64,000 nucleotides of DNA, taken from assembly GCA_964017155.1 (NCBI GenBank), contig OZ024854.1:69520754-69584753 (forward strand). The letters run 5' to 3'. A model generated the notes under the pieces. It did not search any database and had not been told where the DNA came from. It saw nothing but the letters and a program-made list of their open reading frames with translations. Origin of the DNA: Oasisia sp. SBJ-2009 (lineage: Eukaryota; Annelida; Polychaeta; Sabellida; Siboglinidae). Below are positions 1 to 10,631 of the stretch, in pieces; the stretch's first letter is position 1, and each line of letters opens with the position of its first letter. The position numbers and the translations under genes were made by a program.

Positions 1-148
1 GTTAAGGTCGCCAAATGCCTCGCTCGTCGTCTAATGATTTTATATTAGTGGTTCCTTATTACTCCCGCCCTTTACCCACCGGTCGGCACGGCACGGCACG
101 GCACGGAACTTTGTTGAAACAAGTTTAAACATAAATTCTCGTTTCCCC

Positions 149-206
149 AACTGATCCCCCGTAGACGGATCGGACTTTGTCGTTTTCCTCGATTATCCGA
201 AAGTTG
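149..206 (+). repeat. Shared box closing sub-block A1 (representative)
   Basis: The box starts AACTGATCCCCCGTAGACGG and continues with a T-rich CGTTTTCCTCGATT tail. It recurs in this unit at 328, 699, 889 and 1068, so spacings are 179, 371, 190 and 179 bp. Its core has dyad symmetry: GATC, CCC, CGT, AG, ACG, GATC, where CCC is unpaired. It marks the edges of every module and of every truncated unit, so it is the shared homology block of the array. A protein-binding role is only a guess. Confidence 0.85.
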
Positions 207-262
207 GCAAAATGACGCGCACGGCCATTAGGCTTCCTCGAGAGAGTCGTAGTTACTCCCCG
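206..262 (-). other. Inverted 28S target-like copy in A2 (unit 1)
   Basis: On the minus strand this reads GGGAGTAACTACGACTCTCT followed by CGAGGAAGCC. The 28S R2 target region, from memory, reads GGGAGTAACTATGACTCTCT followed by TAAGGTAGCC, so 26 of 30 bases agree. Similarity continues weakly through AATG, GCC and CGTCAT. All units with an A2 block have this copy; the third base of the variable CCTCN step is G, C or A depending on unit. Confidence 0.75.
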
Positions 263-485
263 TGCGCGACACACGCCCGAGAAGACCGACCGGCGCGTCG
301 AACTTTGCCGTTTTTCTCGATTCGCAGAACTGATCCCCCGTAGACGGATAGGACTTAGTCGTTTTCCTCGGTTTGTTTCCAAAAGTTGGCAAAACGACGC
401 GCCCGGTCGGTCATTCGTCTACATGCACAAGTGATCTCTACCGTCGTCGAGTCCGTCTTTCCCGTCTGTCTCCCTCCGCCGGCCC

Positions 486-530
486 GGGCCGGGCCGCGCC
501 GCGCCGCGCCGCGCCGCGCCGGGCAAGGCC
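486..530 (+). repeat. GGGCC/GCGCC pentamer run (unit 1, typical length)
   Basis: Two GGGCC pentamers precede five GCGCC pentamers (496-520), followed by GGGCAAGGCC. Copy number is the most variable feature between units, ranging from 1 to 24. The run is free of stop codons in all six frames, which creates long spurious reading frames rich in Ala, Pro and Arg. Confidence 0.95.
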
Positions 531-558
531 GCGCCGGGCAGTTACCGGCGCCCGGTCG

Positions 559-698
559 GGCTTCGGAACGCGACCGACGGCAAGGCTTCGGCGCGCACGA
601 CTGGGCCGGGCTTCGGCATGCGACCAGCGGCCGGGCTTCAGAACGCGACCAGGTTTCGGCGCAAACTACCGGGCCAGGTTTCGGCACGCCGCTTGCTC
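559..698 (+). repeat. 25-bp minisatellite inside the GC-rich domain (unit 1)
   Basis: The start GGCTTCGG or GGTTTCGG occurs at 559, 584, 609, 634, 652 and 677, giving steps of 25, 25, 25, 18 and 25 bp. A typical copy reads GGCTTCGGCATGCGACCAGC plus about five bases. The fourth copy has lost 7 bp and the last two have drifted to GGTTTCGG. The same six-copy arrangement is seen in all full units, so it predates amplification of the unit. Confidence 0.9.
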
Positions 699-1130
699 AA
701 CTGATCCCCCGTAGACGGATCGGACTTTGTCGTCGTTTTCCTCGATTTCTCCAACTAACACCCTGTTAAGGTCGCCAAATGCCTCGTCACCTCATCTAGC
801 TAGTGGTTTCTTATTACTCCCGCCGTTTACCCTCCGGTCGGCACGAAATTATGTTGAAAAGAATGTAGACAGACATTTACGCTTCCCCAACTGATCCCCC
901 GTAGACGGATCGGACTTTGTCGTCGTTTTCGTCGATTTCTCCAACTCAGGTCGCCAAATGCCTCGTCACCTCATCTAGTTAGTGTTTCCTTATTACTCCC
1001 GCCGTTTACCTGCCGGTCGGTACGGAATTCTGTTGAAAAGAATGTAGACAGACATTTACGCTTCCCCAACTGATCCCCCGTAGACGGATGGGACTTTGTC
1101 GTTTTTCTCAGTTTTTCCGACTATCACCCT

Positions 1131-2255
1131 GTTAAGGTCGCCAAATGCCTCGCTAGTCGTCTAATTATTTGATATTAGTGGTTACTTATTACTCCCGCCT
1201 TTTACCTACCGGTCGGCACGGCACGGCACGGAACAATGTTGAAACAGGTTTAAACATAAATTCTCGTTTCCCCAACTGATCCCCCGTAGACGGATCGGAC
1301 TTTGTCGTTTTCCTCGATTATCCGAAAGTTGGCAAAATGACGCGCACGGCCATTAGGCTTCCTCCAGAGAGTCGTAGTTACTCCCCGTGCGCGACACACG
1401 CCCGAGAAGACCGACCGGCGCGTCGAACTTTGCCGTTTTTCTCGATTCGCAGAACTGATCCCCCGTAGACGGGTAGGACTTAGTCGTTTTTCTCGATTTG
1501 TTTCCAAAAGTTGGCAAAACGACCCGCCCGGTCGGTCATTCGTCTACATGCACAAGTGATCTCTACCGTCGTCGAGTCCGTCTTTCCCGTCTGTCTCCCT
1601 CCGCCGGCCCGGGCCGGGCCGCGCCGCGCCGCGCCGCGCCGCGCCGGGCAAGGCCGCGCCGGGCAGTTACCGGCGCCCGGTCGGGCTTCGGAACGCGACC
1701 GACGGCAAGGCTTCGGCGCGCACGACTGGGCCGGGCTTCGGCATGCGACCAGCGGCCGGGCTTCGGAACGCGACCAGGTTTCGGCGCAAACTACCGGGCC
1801 AGGTTTCGGCACGCCGCTTGCTCAACTGATCCCCCGGAGACGGATCGGACTTTGCCGTCGTTTTCCTCGATTTCTCCAACTAACACCCTGTTAAGGTCGC
1901 CAAATGCCTCGTCACCTCATCTAGCTAGTGGTTTCTTATTACTCCCGCCGTTTACCCTCCGGTCGGCACGAAATTCTGTTGAAAAGAATGTAGACAGACA
2001 TTTACGCTTCCCCAACTGATCCCCCGTAGACGGATCGGACTTTGTCGTCGTTTTCGTCGATTTCTCCAACTCAGGTCGCCAAATGCCTCGTCACCTCATC
2101 TAGTTAGTGTTTCCTTATTACTCCCGCCGTTTACCTGCCGGTCGGTACGGAATTCTGTTGAAAAGAATGTAGACAGACATTTACGCTTCCCCAACTGATC
2201 CCCCGTAGACGGATGGGACTTTGTCGTTTTTCTCAGTTTTTCCGACTATCACCCT
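1131..2255 (+). repeat. Unit 2: full, type I, haplotype T
   Basis: The 1125-bp unit has three GGCAC and five GCGCC copies. It has a private CTCGCTAGTCG near its start. Box 3 reads CCCCCGGAGACGG, shared with units 7, 14, 17, 35 and 37. The B/C junction has the 11-bp deletion. Confidence 0.95.
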
Positions 2256-3390
2256 GTTAAGGTCGCCAAATGCCTCGCTCGTCGTCTAATTATTTGATAT
2301 TAGTGGTTACTTATTACTCCCGCCTTTTACCTACCGGTCGGCACGGCACGGCACGGAACAATGTTGAAACAGGTTTAAAAAGAAATTCTCGTTTCCCCAA
2401 CTGATCCCCCGTAGACGGATCGGACTTTGTCGTTTTCCTCGATTATCCGAAAGTTGGCAAAATGACGCGCACGGCCATTAGGCTTCCTCCAGAGAGTCGT
2501 AGTTACTCCCCGTGCGCGACACACGCCCGAGAAGACCGACCGGCGCGTCGAACTTTGCCGTTTTTCTCGATTCGCAGAACTGATCCCCCGTAGACGGGTA
2601 GGACTTAGTCGTTTTTCTCGATTTGTTTCCAAAAGTTGGCAAAACGACCCGCCCGGTCGGTCATTCGTCTACATGCACAAGTGATCTCTACCGTCGTTGA
2701 GTCCGTCTTTCCCGTCTGTCTCCCTCCGCCGGCCCGGGCCGGGCCGGGCCGCGCCGCGCCGCGCCGCGCCGGGCAAGGCCGCCCCGGGCAGTTACCGGCG
2801 CCCGGTCGGGCTTCGGAACGCGACCGACGGCAAGGCTTCGGCGCGCACGACTGGGCCGGGCTTCGGCATGCGACCAGCGGCCGGGCTTCGGAACGCGACC
2901 AGGTTTCGGCGCAAACTACCGGGCCAGGTTTCGGCACGCCGCTTGCTCAACTGATCCCCCGTAGACGGATCGGACTTTGTCGTCGTTTTCCTCGATTTCT
3001 CCAACTAACACCCTGTTAAGGTCGCCAAATGCCTCGTCACCTCATCTAGCTAGTGGTTTCTTATTACTCCCGCCGTTTACCCTCCGGTCGGCACGAAATT
3101 CTGTTGAAAAGAATGTAGACAGACATTTACGCTTCCCAACTGATCCCCCGTAGACGGATCGGACTTTGTCGTCGTTTTCCTCGATTTCTCCAACTATCAC
3201 CCTGTTCAGGTCGCCAAATGCCTCGTCACCTCATCTAGTTAGTGTTTCCTTATTACTCCCGCCGTTTACCTGCCGGTCGGTACGGAATTCTGTTGAAAAG
3301 AATGTAGACAGACATTTACGCTTCCCCAACTGATCCCCCGTAGACGGATGGGACTTTGTCGTTTTTCTCAGTTTTTCCGAATATCACCCT
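2256..3390 (+). repeat. Unit 3: full, type I, haplotype T
   Basis: The 1135-bp unit has three GGGCC and four GCGCC copies followed by GGGCAAGGCCGCCCCGGG. The A1 end reads GGTTTAAAAAGAAATTC instead of GGTTTAAACAGAAATTC, a change shared only with unit 8. The B tail has lost one C (CTTCCCAACTG). Confidence 0.95.
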
Positions 3391-3786
3391 GTTAAGGTCG
3401 CCAAATGCCTCGCTCGTCGTCTAATGATTTTATATTAGTGGTTCCTTATTACTCCCGCCGTTTACCCACCGGTCGGCACGGCACGGCATGGAACTTTGTT
3501 GAAACAGGTTTAAACAGAAATTCTCGTTTCCCCAACTGATCCCCCGTAGACGGATCGGACTTTGTCGTCGTTTTCCTCGATTTCTCCAACTAACACCCTG
3601 TTAAGGTCGCCAAATGCCTCGTCACCTCATCTAGCTAGTGGTTTCTTATTACTCCCGCCGTTTACCCTCCGGTCGGCACGAAATTCTGTTGAAAAGAATG
3701 TAGACAGACATTTACGCTTCCCCAACTGATCCCCCGTAGACGGATGGGACTTTGTCGTTTTTCTCAGTTTTTCCGAATATCACCCT
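3391..3786 (+). repeat. Unit 4: truncated, A1 joined to a B/C tail
   Basis: A1 is followed at its box directly by the end of the GC/B boundary (3540-3599), so A2, A3 and GC are missing. One hybrid B/C tail follows (3600-3786). The GGCAC run is short and ends in GGCATGG. Its twin is unit 9. Confidence 0.93.
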
Positions 3787-4927
3787 GTTAAGGTCGCCAA
3801 ATGCCTCGCTCGTCGTCTAATGATTTTATATTAGTGGTTCCTTATTACTCCCGCCGTTTACCCACCGGTCGGCACGGCACGGCACGGAACTTTGTTGAAA
3901 CAGGTTTAAACAGAAATTCTCGTTTCCCCAACTGATCCCCGGTAGACGGATCGGACTTTGTCGTTTTCCTCGATTATCCGAAAGTTAGCAAAATGACGCG
4001 CACGGCCATTAGGCTTCCTCAAGAGAGTCGTAGTTACTCCCCGTGCGCGACACACGCCCGAGAAGACCGACCGGCGCGTCGAACTTTGCCGTTTTTCTCG
4101 ATTCGCAGAACTGATCCCCCGTAGACGGATAGGACTTAGTCGTTTTCCTCGGTTTGTTTCCAAAAGTTGGCAAAACGACGCGCCCGGTCGGTCATTCGTC
4201 TACATGCACAAGAGATCTCTACCGTCGTCGAGTCCGTCTTTCCCGTCTGTCTCCCTCCGCCGGCCCGGGCCGGGCCGCGCCGCGCCGCGCCGCGCCGCGC
4301 CGCGCCGGGCAAGGCCGCGCCGGGCAGTTACCGGCGCCCGGTCGGGCTTCGGAACGCGACCGACGGCAAGGCTTCGGCGCGCACGACTGGGCCGGGCTTC
4401 GGCATGCGACCAGCGGCCGGGCTTCGGAACGCGACCAGGTTTCGGCGCAAACTACCGGGCCAGGTTTCGGCACGCCCCTTGCTCAACTGATCCCCCGTAG
4501 ACGGATCGGACTTTGCCGTCGTTTTCCTCGATTTCTCCAACTAACACCCTGTTAAGGTCGCCAAATGCCTCGTCACCTCATCTAGCTAGTGGTTTCTTAT
4601 TACTCCCGCCGTTTACCCTCCGGTCGGCACGAAATTCTGTTGAAAAGAATGTAGACAGACATTTACGCTTCCCCAACTGATCCCCCGTAGACGGATCGGA
4701 CTTTGTCGTCGTTTTCGTCGATTTCTCCAACTATCACCCTGTTCAGGTCGCCAAATGCCTCGTCACCTCATCTAGTTAGTGTTTCCTTATTACTCCCGCC
4801 GTTTACCTGCCGGTCGGTACGGAATTCTGTTGAAAAGAATGTAGACAGACATTTACGCTTCCCCAACTGATCCCCCGTAGACGGATGGGACTTTGTCGTT
4901 TTTCTCAGTTTTTCCGACTATCACCCT
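3787..4927 (+). repeat. Unit 5: full, type I, haplotype G
   Basis: The 1141-bp unit has six GCGCC copies. Box 1 reads GATCCCCGGTAGACGG, A2 reads CCTCAAGAGAG, and A3 reads GCACAAGAGATCTC. The last minisatellite copy reads CACGCCCCTTGCTC. Tails are B and C with an intact junction. Its twin is unit 10. Confidence 0.95.
4012..4041 (-). other. Best inverted 28S R2-target-like copy (unit 5 A2)
   Basis: On the minus strand this reads GGGAGTAACTACGACTCTCT then TGAGGAAGCC. Against conserved 28S (GGGAGTAACTATGACTCTCT then TAAGGTAGCC, recalled) 27 of 30 bases match. The position corresponding to the R2 bottom-strand cleavage lies inside it. The same A variant occurs in units 10, 15, 18, 30, 35, 37, 38, 39 and 50. 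Confidence 0.78.
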
Positions 4928-5878
4928 GTTAAGGTCGCCAAATGCCTCGCTCGTCGTCTAATGATTTTATATTAGTGGTTCCTTATTACTCCCGCCGTTT
5001 ACCCACCGGTCGGCACGGCACGGCACGGCACGGAACTTTGTTGAAACAGGTTTAAACAGAAATTCTCGTTTCCCCAACTGATCCCCCGTAGACGGATCGG
5101 ACTTTGTCGTTTTCCTCGATTATCCGAAAGTTGGCAAAATGACGCGCACGGCCATTAGGCTTCCTCCAGAGAGTCGTAGTTACTCCCCGTGCGCGACACA
5201 CGCCCGAGAAGACCGACCGGCGCGTCGAACTTTGCCGTTTTTCTCGATTCGCAGAACTGATCCCCCGTAGACGGGTAGGACTTAGTCGTTTTTCTCGATT
5301 TGTTTCCAAAAGTTGGCAAAACGACCCGCCCGGTCGGTCATTCGTCTACATGCACAAGTGATCTCTACCGTCGTTGAGTCCGTCTTTCCCGTCTGTCTCC
5401 CTCCGCCGGCCCGGGCCGGGCCGGGCCGCGCCGCGCCGCGCCGCGCCGGGCAAGGCCGCCCCGGGCAGTTACCGGCGCCCGGTCGGGCTTCGGAACGCGA
5501 CCGGCGGTGAGGCTTCGGCGCACACGACCGGGCCGGGCTTCGGCATGCGACCAGCGGCCGGGCTTCGGAACGCGACCAGGTTTCGGCGCACACTACCGGG
5601 CCAGGTTTCGGCACGCCGCTTGCTCAACTGATCCCCCGTAGACGGATCGGACTTTGTCGTCGTTTTCCTCGATTTCTCCAACTATCACCCTGTTAAGGTC
5701 GCCAAATGCCTCGTCACCTCATCTAGTTAGTGTTTCCTTATTACTCCCGCCGTTTACCTGCCGGTCGGTACGGAATTTTGTTGAAAAGAATGTAGACAGA
5801 CATTTACGCTTCCCCAACTGATCCCCCGTAGACGGGTAGGACTTTGTCGTTTTTCTCAGTTTTTCCGACTATCACCCT
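4928..5878 (+). repeat. Unit 6: A1-A2-A3-GC-C, type I
   Basis: This 951-bp unit has a single C tail (5692-5878). It has four GCGCC copies and a GGCGGTGAGGCTTCGGCG minisatellite variant also seen in units 11, 22, 26 and 28. The tail box reads GACGGGTAGG. Its twin is unit 11. Confidence 0.94.
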
Positions 5879-7008
5879 GTTAAGGTCGCCAAATGCCTCG
5901 CTCGTCGTCTAATGATTTTATATTAGTGGTTCCTTATTACTCCCGCCCTTTACCCACCGGTCGGCACGGCACGGCACGGCACGGAACTTTGTTGAAACAA
6001 GTTTAAACATAAATTCTCGTTTCCCCAACTGATCCCCCGTAGACGGATCGGACTTTGTCGTTTTCCTCGATTATCCGAAAGTTGGCAAAATGACGCGCAC
6101 GGCCATTAGGCTTCCTCGAGAGAGTCGTAGTTACTCCCCGTGCGCGACACACGCCCGAGAAGACCGACCGGCGCGTCGAACTTTGCCGTTTTTCTCGATT
6201 CGCAGAACTGATCCCCCGTAGACGGGTAGGACTTAGTCGTTTTTCTCGATTTGTTTCCAAAAGTTGGCAAAACGACCCGCCCGGTCGGTCATTCGTCTAC
6301 ATGCACAAGTGATCTCTACCGTCGTCGAGTCCGTCTTTCCCGTCTGTCTCCCTCCGCCGGCCCGGGCCGGGCCGCGCCGCGCCGCGCCGCGCCGCGCCGG
6401 GCAAGGCCGCGCCGGGCAGTTACCGGCGCCCGGTCGGGCTTCGGAACGCGACCGACGGCAAGGCTTCGGCGCGCACGACTGGGCCGGGCTTCGGCATGCG
6501 ACCAGCGGCCGGGCTTCGGAACGCGACCAGGTTTCGGCGCAAACTACCGGGCCAGGTTTCGGCACGCCGCTTGCTCAACTGATCCCCCGGAGACGGATCG
6601 GACTTTGCCGTCGTTTTCCTCGATTTCTCCAACTAACACCCTGTTAAGGTCGCCAAATGCCTCGTCACCTCATCTAGCTAGTGGTTTCTTATTACTCCCG
6701 CCGTTTACCCTCCGGTCGGCACGAAATTCTGTTGAAAAGAATGTAGACAGACATTTACGCTTCCCCAACTGATCCCCCGTAGACGGATCGGACTTTGTCG
6801 TCGTTTTCGTCGATTTCTCCAACTCAGGTCGCCAAATGCCTCGTCACCTCATCTAGTTAGTGTTTCCTTATTACTCCCGCCGTTTACCTGCCGGTCGGTA
6901 CGGAATTCTGTTGAAAAGAATGTAGACAGACATTTACGCTTCCCCAACTGATCCCCCGTAGACGGATGGGACTTTGTCGTTTTTCTCAGTTTTTCCGACT
7001 ATCACCCT
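5879..7008 (+). repeat. Unit 7: hybrid of unit 1 head and unit 2 body
   Basis: Up to about 6117 this follows unit 1 (CCCTTTACCC, four GGCAC, AACAAGTTTAAAC, CCTCGAGAG). From about 6219 it follows unit 2 (GACGGGTAGG, TTTTTCTCGATTTG, box 3 CCCGGAGACGG). The exchange marks the junction of the two 4753-bp copies. It has five GCGCC copies and an 11-bp-deleted B/C junction. Confidence 0.93.
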
Positions 7009-8143
7009 GTTAAGGTCGCCAAATGCCTCGCTCGTCGTCTAATTATTTGATATTAGTGGTTACTTATTACTCCCGCCTTTTACCTACCGGTCGGCACGGC
7101 ACGGCACGGAACAATGTTGAAACAGGTTTAAAAAGAAATTCTCGTTTCCCCAACTGATCCCCCGTAGACGGATCGGACTTTGTCGTTTTCCTCGATTATC
7201 CGAAAGTTGGCAAAATGACGCGCACGGCCATTAGGCTTCCTCCAGAGAGTCGTAGTTACTCCCCGTGCGCGACACACGCCCGAGAAGACCGACCGGCGCG
7301 TCGAACTTTGCCGTTTTTCTCGATTCGCAGAACTGATCCCCCGTAGACGGGTAGGACTTAGTCGTTTTTCTCGATTTGTTTCCAAAAGTTGGCAAAACGA
7401 CCCGCCCGGTCGGTCATTCGTCTACATGCACAAGTGATCTCTACCGTCGTTGAGTCCGTCTTTCCCGTCTGTCTCCCTCCGCCGGCCCGGGCCGGGCCGG
7501 GCCGCGCCGCGCCGCGCCGCGCCGGGCAAGGCCGCCCCGGGCAGTTACCGGCGCCCGGTCGGGCTTCGGAACGCGACCGACGGCAAGGCTTCGGCGCGCA
7601 CGACTGGGCCGGGCTTCGGCATGCGACCAGCGGCCGGGCTTCGGAACGCGACCAGGTTTCGGCGCAAACTACCGGGCCAGGTTTCGGCACGCCGCTTGCT
7701 CAACTGATCCCCCGTAGACGGATCGGACTTTGTCGTCGTTTTCCTCGATTTCTCCAACTAACACCCTGTTAAGGTCGCCAAATGCCTCGTCACCTCATCT
7801 AGCTAGTGGTTTCTTATTACTCCCGCCGTTTACCCTCCGGTCGGCACGAAATTCTGTTGAAAAGAATGTAGACAGACATTTACGCTTCCCAACTGATCCC
7901 CCGTAGACGGATCGGACTTTGTCGTCGTTTTCCTCGATTTCTCCAACTATCACCCTGTTCAGGTCGCCAAATGCCTCGTCACCTCATCTAGTTAGTGTTT
8001 CCTTATTACTCCCGCCGTTTACCTGCCGGTCGGTACGGAATTCTGTTGAAAAGAATGTAGACAGACATTTACGCTTCCCCAACTGATCCCCCGTAGACGG
8101 ATGGGACTTTGTCGTTTTTCTCAGTTTTTCCGAATATCACCCT
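7009..8143 (+). repeat. Unit 8: twin of unit 3
   Basis: The 1135-bp type I unit with four GCGCC copies shares all private markers of unit 3, including the lost C in the B tail. Confidence 0.95.
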
Positions 8144-8539
8144 GTTAAGGTCGCCAAATGCCTCGCTCGTCGTCTAATGATTTTATATTAGTGGTTCCTT
8201 ATTACTCCCGCCGTTTACCCACCGGTCGGCACGGCACGGCATGGAACTTTGTTGAAACAGGTTTAAACAGAAATTCTCGTTTCCCCAACTGATCCCCCGT
8301 AGACGGATCGGACTTTGTCGTCGTTTTCCTCGATTTCTCCAACTAACACCCTGTTAAGGTCGCCAAATGCCTCGTCACCTCATCTAGCTAGTGGTTTCTT
8401 ATTACTCCCGCCGTTTACCCTCCGGTCGGCACGAAATTCTGTTGAAAAGAATGTAGACAGACATTTACGCTTCCCCAACTGATCCCCCGTAGACGGATGG
8501 GACTTTGTCGTTTTTCTCAGTTTTTCCGAATATCACCCT
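8144..8539 (+). repeat. Unit 9: truncated, twin of unit 4
   Basis: This has the same 396-bp structure (A1 fused at the box to a B/C tail) and the same GGCATGG ending. It confirms that the truncation predates the 4753-bp duplication. Confidence 0.94.
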
Positions 8540-9680
8540 GTTAAGGTCGCCAAATGCCTCGCTCGTCGTCTAATGATTTTATATTAGTGGTTCCTTATTA
8601 CTCCCGCCGTTTACCCACCGGTCGGCACGGCACGGCACGGAACTTTGTTGAAACAGGTTTAAACAGAAATTCTCGTTTCCCCAACTGATCCCCGGTAGAC
8701 GGATCGGACTTTGTCGTTTTCCTCGATTATCCGAAAGTTAGCAAAATGACGCGCACGGCCATTAGGCTTCCTCAAGAGAGTCGTAGTTACTCCCCGTGCG
8801 CGACACACGCCCGAGAAGACCGACCGGCGCGTCGAACTTTGCCGTTTTTCTCGATTCGCAGAACTGATCCCCCGTAGACGGATAGGACTTAGTCGTTTTC
8901 CTCGGTTTGTTTCCAAAAGTTGGCAAAACGACGCGCCCGGTCGGTCATTCGTCTACATGCACAAGAGATCTCTACCGTCGTCGAGTCCGTCTTTCCCGTC
9001 TGTCTCCCTCCGCCGGCCCGGGCCGGGCCGCGCCGCGCCGCGCCGCGCCGCGCCGCGCCGGGCAAGGCCGCGCCGGGCAGTTACCGGCGCCCGGTCGGGC
9101 TTCGGAACGCGACCGACGGCAAGGCTTCGGCGCGCACGACTGGGCCGGGCTTCGGCATGCGACCAGCGGCCGGGCTTCGGAACGCGACCAGGTTTCGGCG
9201 CAAACTACCGGGCCAGGTTTCGGCACGCCCCTTGCTCAACTGATCCCCCGTAGACGGATCGGACTTTGCCGTCGTTTTCCTCGATTTCTCCAACTAACAC
9301 CCTGTTAAGGTCGCCAAATGCCTCGTCACCTCATCTAGCTAGTGGTTTCTTATTACTCCCGCCGTTTACCCTCCGGTCGGCACGAAATTCTGTTGAAAAG
9401 AATGTAGACAGACATTTACGCTTCCCCAACTGATCCCCCGTAGACGGATCGGACTTTGTCGTCGTTTTCGTCGATTTCTCCAACTATCACCCTGTTCAGG
9501 TCGCCAAATGCCTCGTCACCTCATCTAGTTAGTGTTTCCTTATTACTCCCGCCGTTTACCTGCCGGTCGGTACGGAATTCTGTTGAAAAGAATGTAGACA
9601 GACATTTACGCTTCCCCAACTGATCCCCCGTAGACGGATGGGACTTTGTCGTTTTTCTCAGTTTTTCCGACTATCACCCT
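8540..9680 (+). repeat. Unit 10: twin of unit 5
   Basis: The 1141-bp type I unit has six GCGCC copies. Box 1 CCCCGGTAG and the CACGCCCCTTGCTC variant are kept. Confidence 0.95.
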
Positions 9681-10631
9681 GTTAAGGTCGCCAAATGCCT
9701 CGCTCGTCGTCTAATGATTTTATATTAGTGGTTCCTTATTACTCCCGCCGTTTACCCACCGGTCGGCACGGCACGGCACGGCACGGAACTTTGTTGAAAC
9801 AGGTTTAAACAGAAATTCTCGTTTCCCCAACTGATCCCCCGTAGACGGATCGGACTTTGTCGTTTTCCTCGATTATCCGAAAGTTGGCAAAATGACGCGC
9901 ACGGCCATTAGGCTTCCTCCAGAGAGTCGTAGTTACTCCCCGTGCGCGACACACGCCCGAGAAGACCGACCGGCGCGTCGAACTTTGCCGTTTTTCTCGA
10001 TTCGCAGAACTGATCCCCCGTAGACGGGTAGGACTTAGTCGTTTTTCTCGATTTGTTTCCAAAAGTTGGCAAAACGACCCGCCCGGTCGGTCATTCGTCT
10101 ACATGCACAAGTGATCTCTACCGTCGTTGAGTCCGTCTTTCCCGTCTGTCTCCCTCCGCCGGCCCGGGCCGGGCCGGGCCGCGCCGCGCCGCGCCGCGCC
10201 GGGCAAGGCCGCCCCGGGCAGTTACCGGCGCCCGGTCGGGCTTCGGAACGCGACCGGCGGTGAGGCTTCGGCGCACACGACCGGGCCGGGCTTCGGCATG
10301 CGACCAGCGGCCGGGCTTCGGAACGCGACCAGGTTTCGGCGCACACTACCGGGCCAGGTTTCGGCACGCCGCTTGCTCAACTGATCCCCCGTAGACGGAT
10401 CGGACTTTGTCGTCGTTTTCCTCGATTTCTCCAACTATCACCCTGTTAAGGTCGCCAAATGCCTCGTCACCTCATCTAGTTAGTGTTTCCTTATTACTCC
10501 CGCCGTTTACCTGCCGGTCGGTACGGAATTTTGTTGAAAAGAATGTAGACAGACATTTACGCTTCCCCAACTGATCCCCCGTAGACGGGTAGGACTTTGT
10601 CGTTTTTCTCAGTTTTTCCGACTATCACCCT
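9681..10631 (+). repeat. Unit 11: twin of unit 6
   Basis: The 951-bp unit has a single C tail (10445-10631), four GCGCC copies and the GGTGAGG minisatellite variant. Confidence 0.95.

Larger units (their letters stand above)
1..1130 (+). repeat. Unit 1: A1-A2-A3-GC-B-C, type I
   Basis: This is a full 1130-bp unit with haplotype G, four GGCAC and five GCGCC copies. It carries a private CTTCAGAAC in the minisatellite (others read CTTCGGAAC). The B/C junction at about 941-950 lacks 11 bp (reads CCAACTCAGG). Its head matches the heads of units 7, 12, 23, 27 and 29. Confidence 0.95.
1467..6219 (+). repeat. 4753-bp higher-order repeat, copy 1
   Basis: The block runs from inside unit 2 through units 3, 4, 5 and 6 into unit 7. 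The same order and private variants recur 4753 bp later. The edges are placed between the A2 and A3 markers of units 2, 7 and 12, so they are accurate only to about 100 bp. I saw no difference between copies in the parts I compared. Confidence 0.9.

Noticed and set aside
31..52. TATA-like promoter in TGATTTTATATTAGTGG
   Set aside because: It looks like the 28S-like TCTAAT...TTAGTG stretch with an AT insertion, with no other promoter evidence.
206..240. Telomeric TTAGG repeat (CCATTAGGC)
   Set aside because: Single occurrence per unit, never tandem.
551..700. CENP-B box in the TTCG-rich minisatellite
   Set aside because: I compared TTCGNNNNANNCGGG with each TTCG on both strands by eye and found no match to the required A and CGGG positions.
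1498..2019. Long open reading frames such as 173 codons on the plus strand and similar ones in nearly every unit
   Set aside because: They overlap on both strands and in several frames, depend on stop-free GC-rich repeats, and switch frame whenever the 5-bp pentamer number changes. No domain, codon bias or conserved start context is visible.
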